From positions 1-24,261 of the forward strand of contig CAYFQK010000016.1 in NCBI GenBank assembly GCA_964345255.1: a stretch of 24,261 bases of DNA, given 5' to 3'. Each line of letters starts with the position of its first letter. The stretch's first letter is position 1. Of the stretch, positions 24,142-24,261 are shown one piece after another. The position numbers and the translations under genes were made by a program. The notes below the pieces were generated by a model. It was not told the origin of the DNA. It did not search any database and worked only from the letters and a program-made list of their open reading frames with translations. The stretch comes from JAIPAH01 sp964345255. Lineage in GTDB: Bacteria; Bacteroidota; Bacteroidia; Bacteroidales; JAIPAH01.

Positions 24142-24261
24142 ATGAAGATAAAACAACTTTCGTTTTCGATTTTAGGATGGATATGGACCATAGTAAAAGT
24201 TTTATTACTGGTTTTTTTGATGTTTTTAGGCCCCTTGTGGAGGGCGCCCATCGTGGGAACG
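24142..24261 (+). CDS. N-terminal fragment of an unidentified membrane or exported protein
   Basis: An ATG at 24142 opens a frame that runs to the window end, 40 codons with no stop. The product starts MKIKQLSFSILGWIW and continues through one hydrophobic helix (about 9-32, with TIVKVLLLVFLMFLG) to PLWRAPIVGT. The basic start followed by a long helix without a clear cleavage site suggests a signal-anchor. GAGCAGGAAA about 12 bases upstream might serve as a weak ribosome site. I do not recognise the family from so short a piece. Confidence 0.55.
   Translation, partial: MKIKQLSFSILGWIWTIVKVLLLVFLMFLGPLWRAPIVGT

Noticed and set aside
1..24261. CRISPR arrays, transposons, prophage, tRNA/rRNA or a defence island
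   Set aside because: I saw no regular spaced repeats, transposase or integrase motifs, tRNA cloverleaf or rRNA segments. Nearly every gene is a housekeeping, metabolic or envelope gene with similar composition.

Overview
This 24.3 kb window reads as an ordinary chromosomal segment of a member of the Bacteroidota, probably of the Bacteroidales/Marinilabiliales type. The signs are a type IX secretion C-terminal sorting domain, promoter-like elements of the TAnnTTTG (-7) class with few classical Shine-Dalgarno sites, a Na+-pump decarboxylase operon with the N-terminally extended beta subunit usual in this phylum, and a menaquinone cluster using short MenE and MenF proteins. The placement is inferred from gene content and motifs; no search was run. 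I saw no rRNA, tRNA, CRISPR array, insertion sequence or prophage.

Layout. (1) 1-2737, minus: leuS, leucyl-tRNA synthetase, lacking only its last residues at the window edge. (2) 2898-3910, minus: an ECF sigma factor overlapped by a small two-helix membrane protein that may be its anti-sigma partner, closed by a good intrinsic terminator. (3) 4111-11846: a divergent menaquinone cluster. Leftward run menI-like thioesterase, menF, menD and menB, followed by a truncated and frameshifted remnant gene (4111-4450) and a hairpin. Rightward run menA, menC and menE. Together they convert chorismate to demethylmenaquinone; no menH is visible. (4) 11915-13679: two exported proteins, a T9SS cargo on minus and a probable outer-membrane beta-barrel on plus. 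(5) 14023-18191, plus: methylmalonyl-CoA epimerase, carboxyltransferase MmdA, OadG-like small subunit, biotin carrier and Na+-pumping beta subunit, an operon for Na+-coupled methylmalonyl-CoA decarboxylation (propionate/succinate metabolism). A hairpin plus T-run sits inside the operon after mmdA and another closes it. (6) 18298-21754, plus: uridine kinase, a seven-bladed propeller lipoprotein, and recJ. (7) 21786-23966, minus: a GH3-family acyl-adenylating enzyme followed at 6 bp by a LysE-family exporter. (8) 24142 to the end, plus: the first 40 codons of an unidentified membrane protein.

No clearly new multi-gene system is present. The items most worth a second look are the GH3-LysE pair, the decayed gene fused to the end of the men operon, the terminator-like hairpin inside the Na+-pump operon, and the sigma factor with its unclassified membrane partner.
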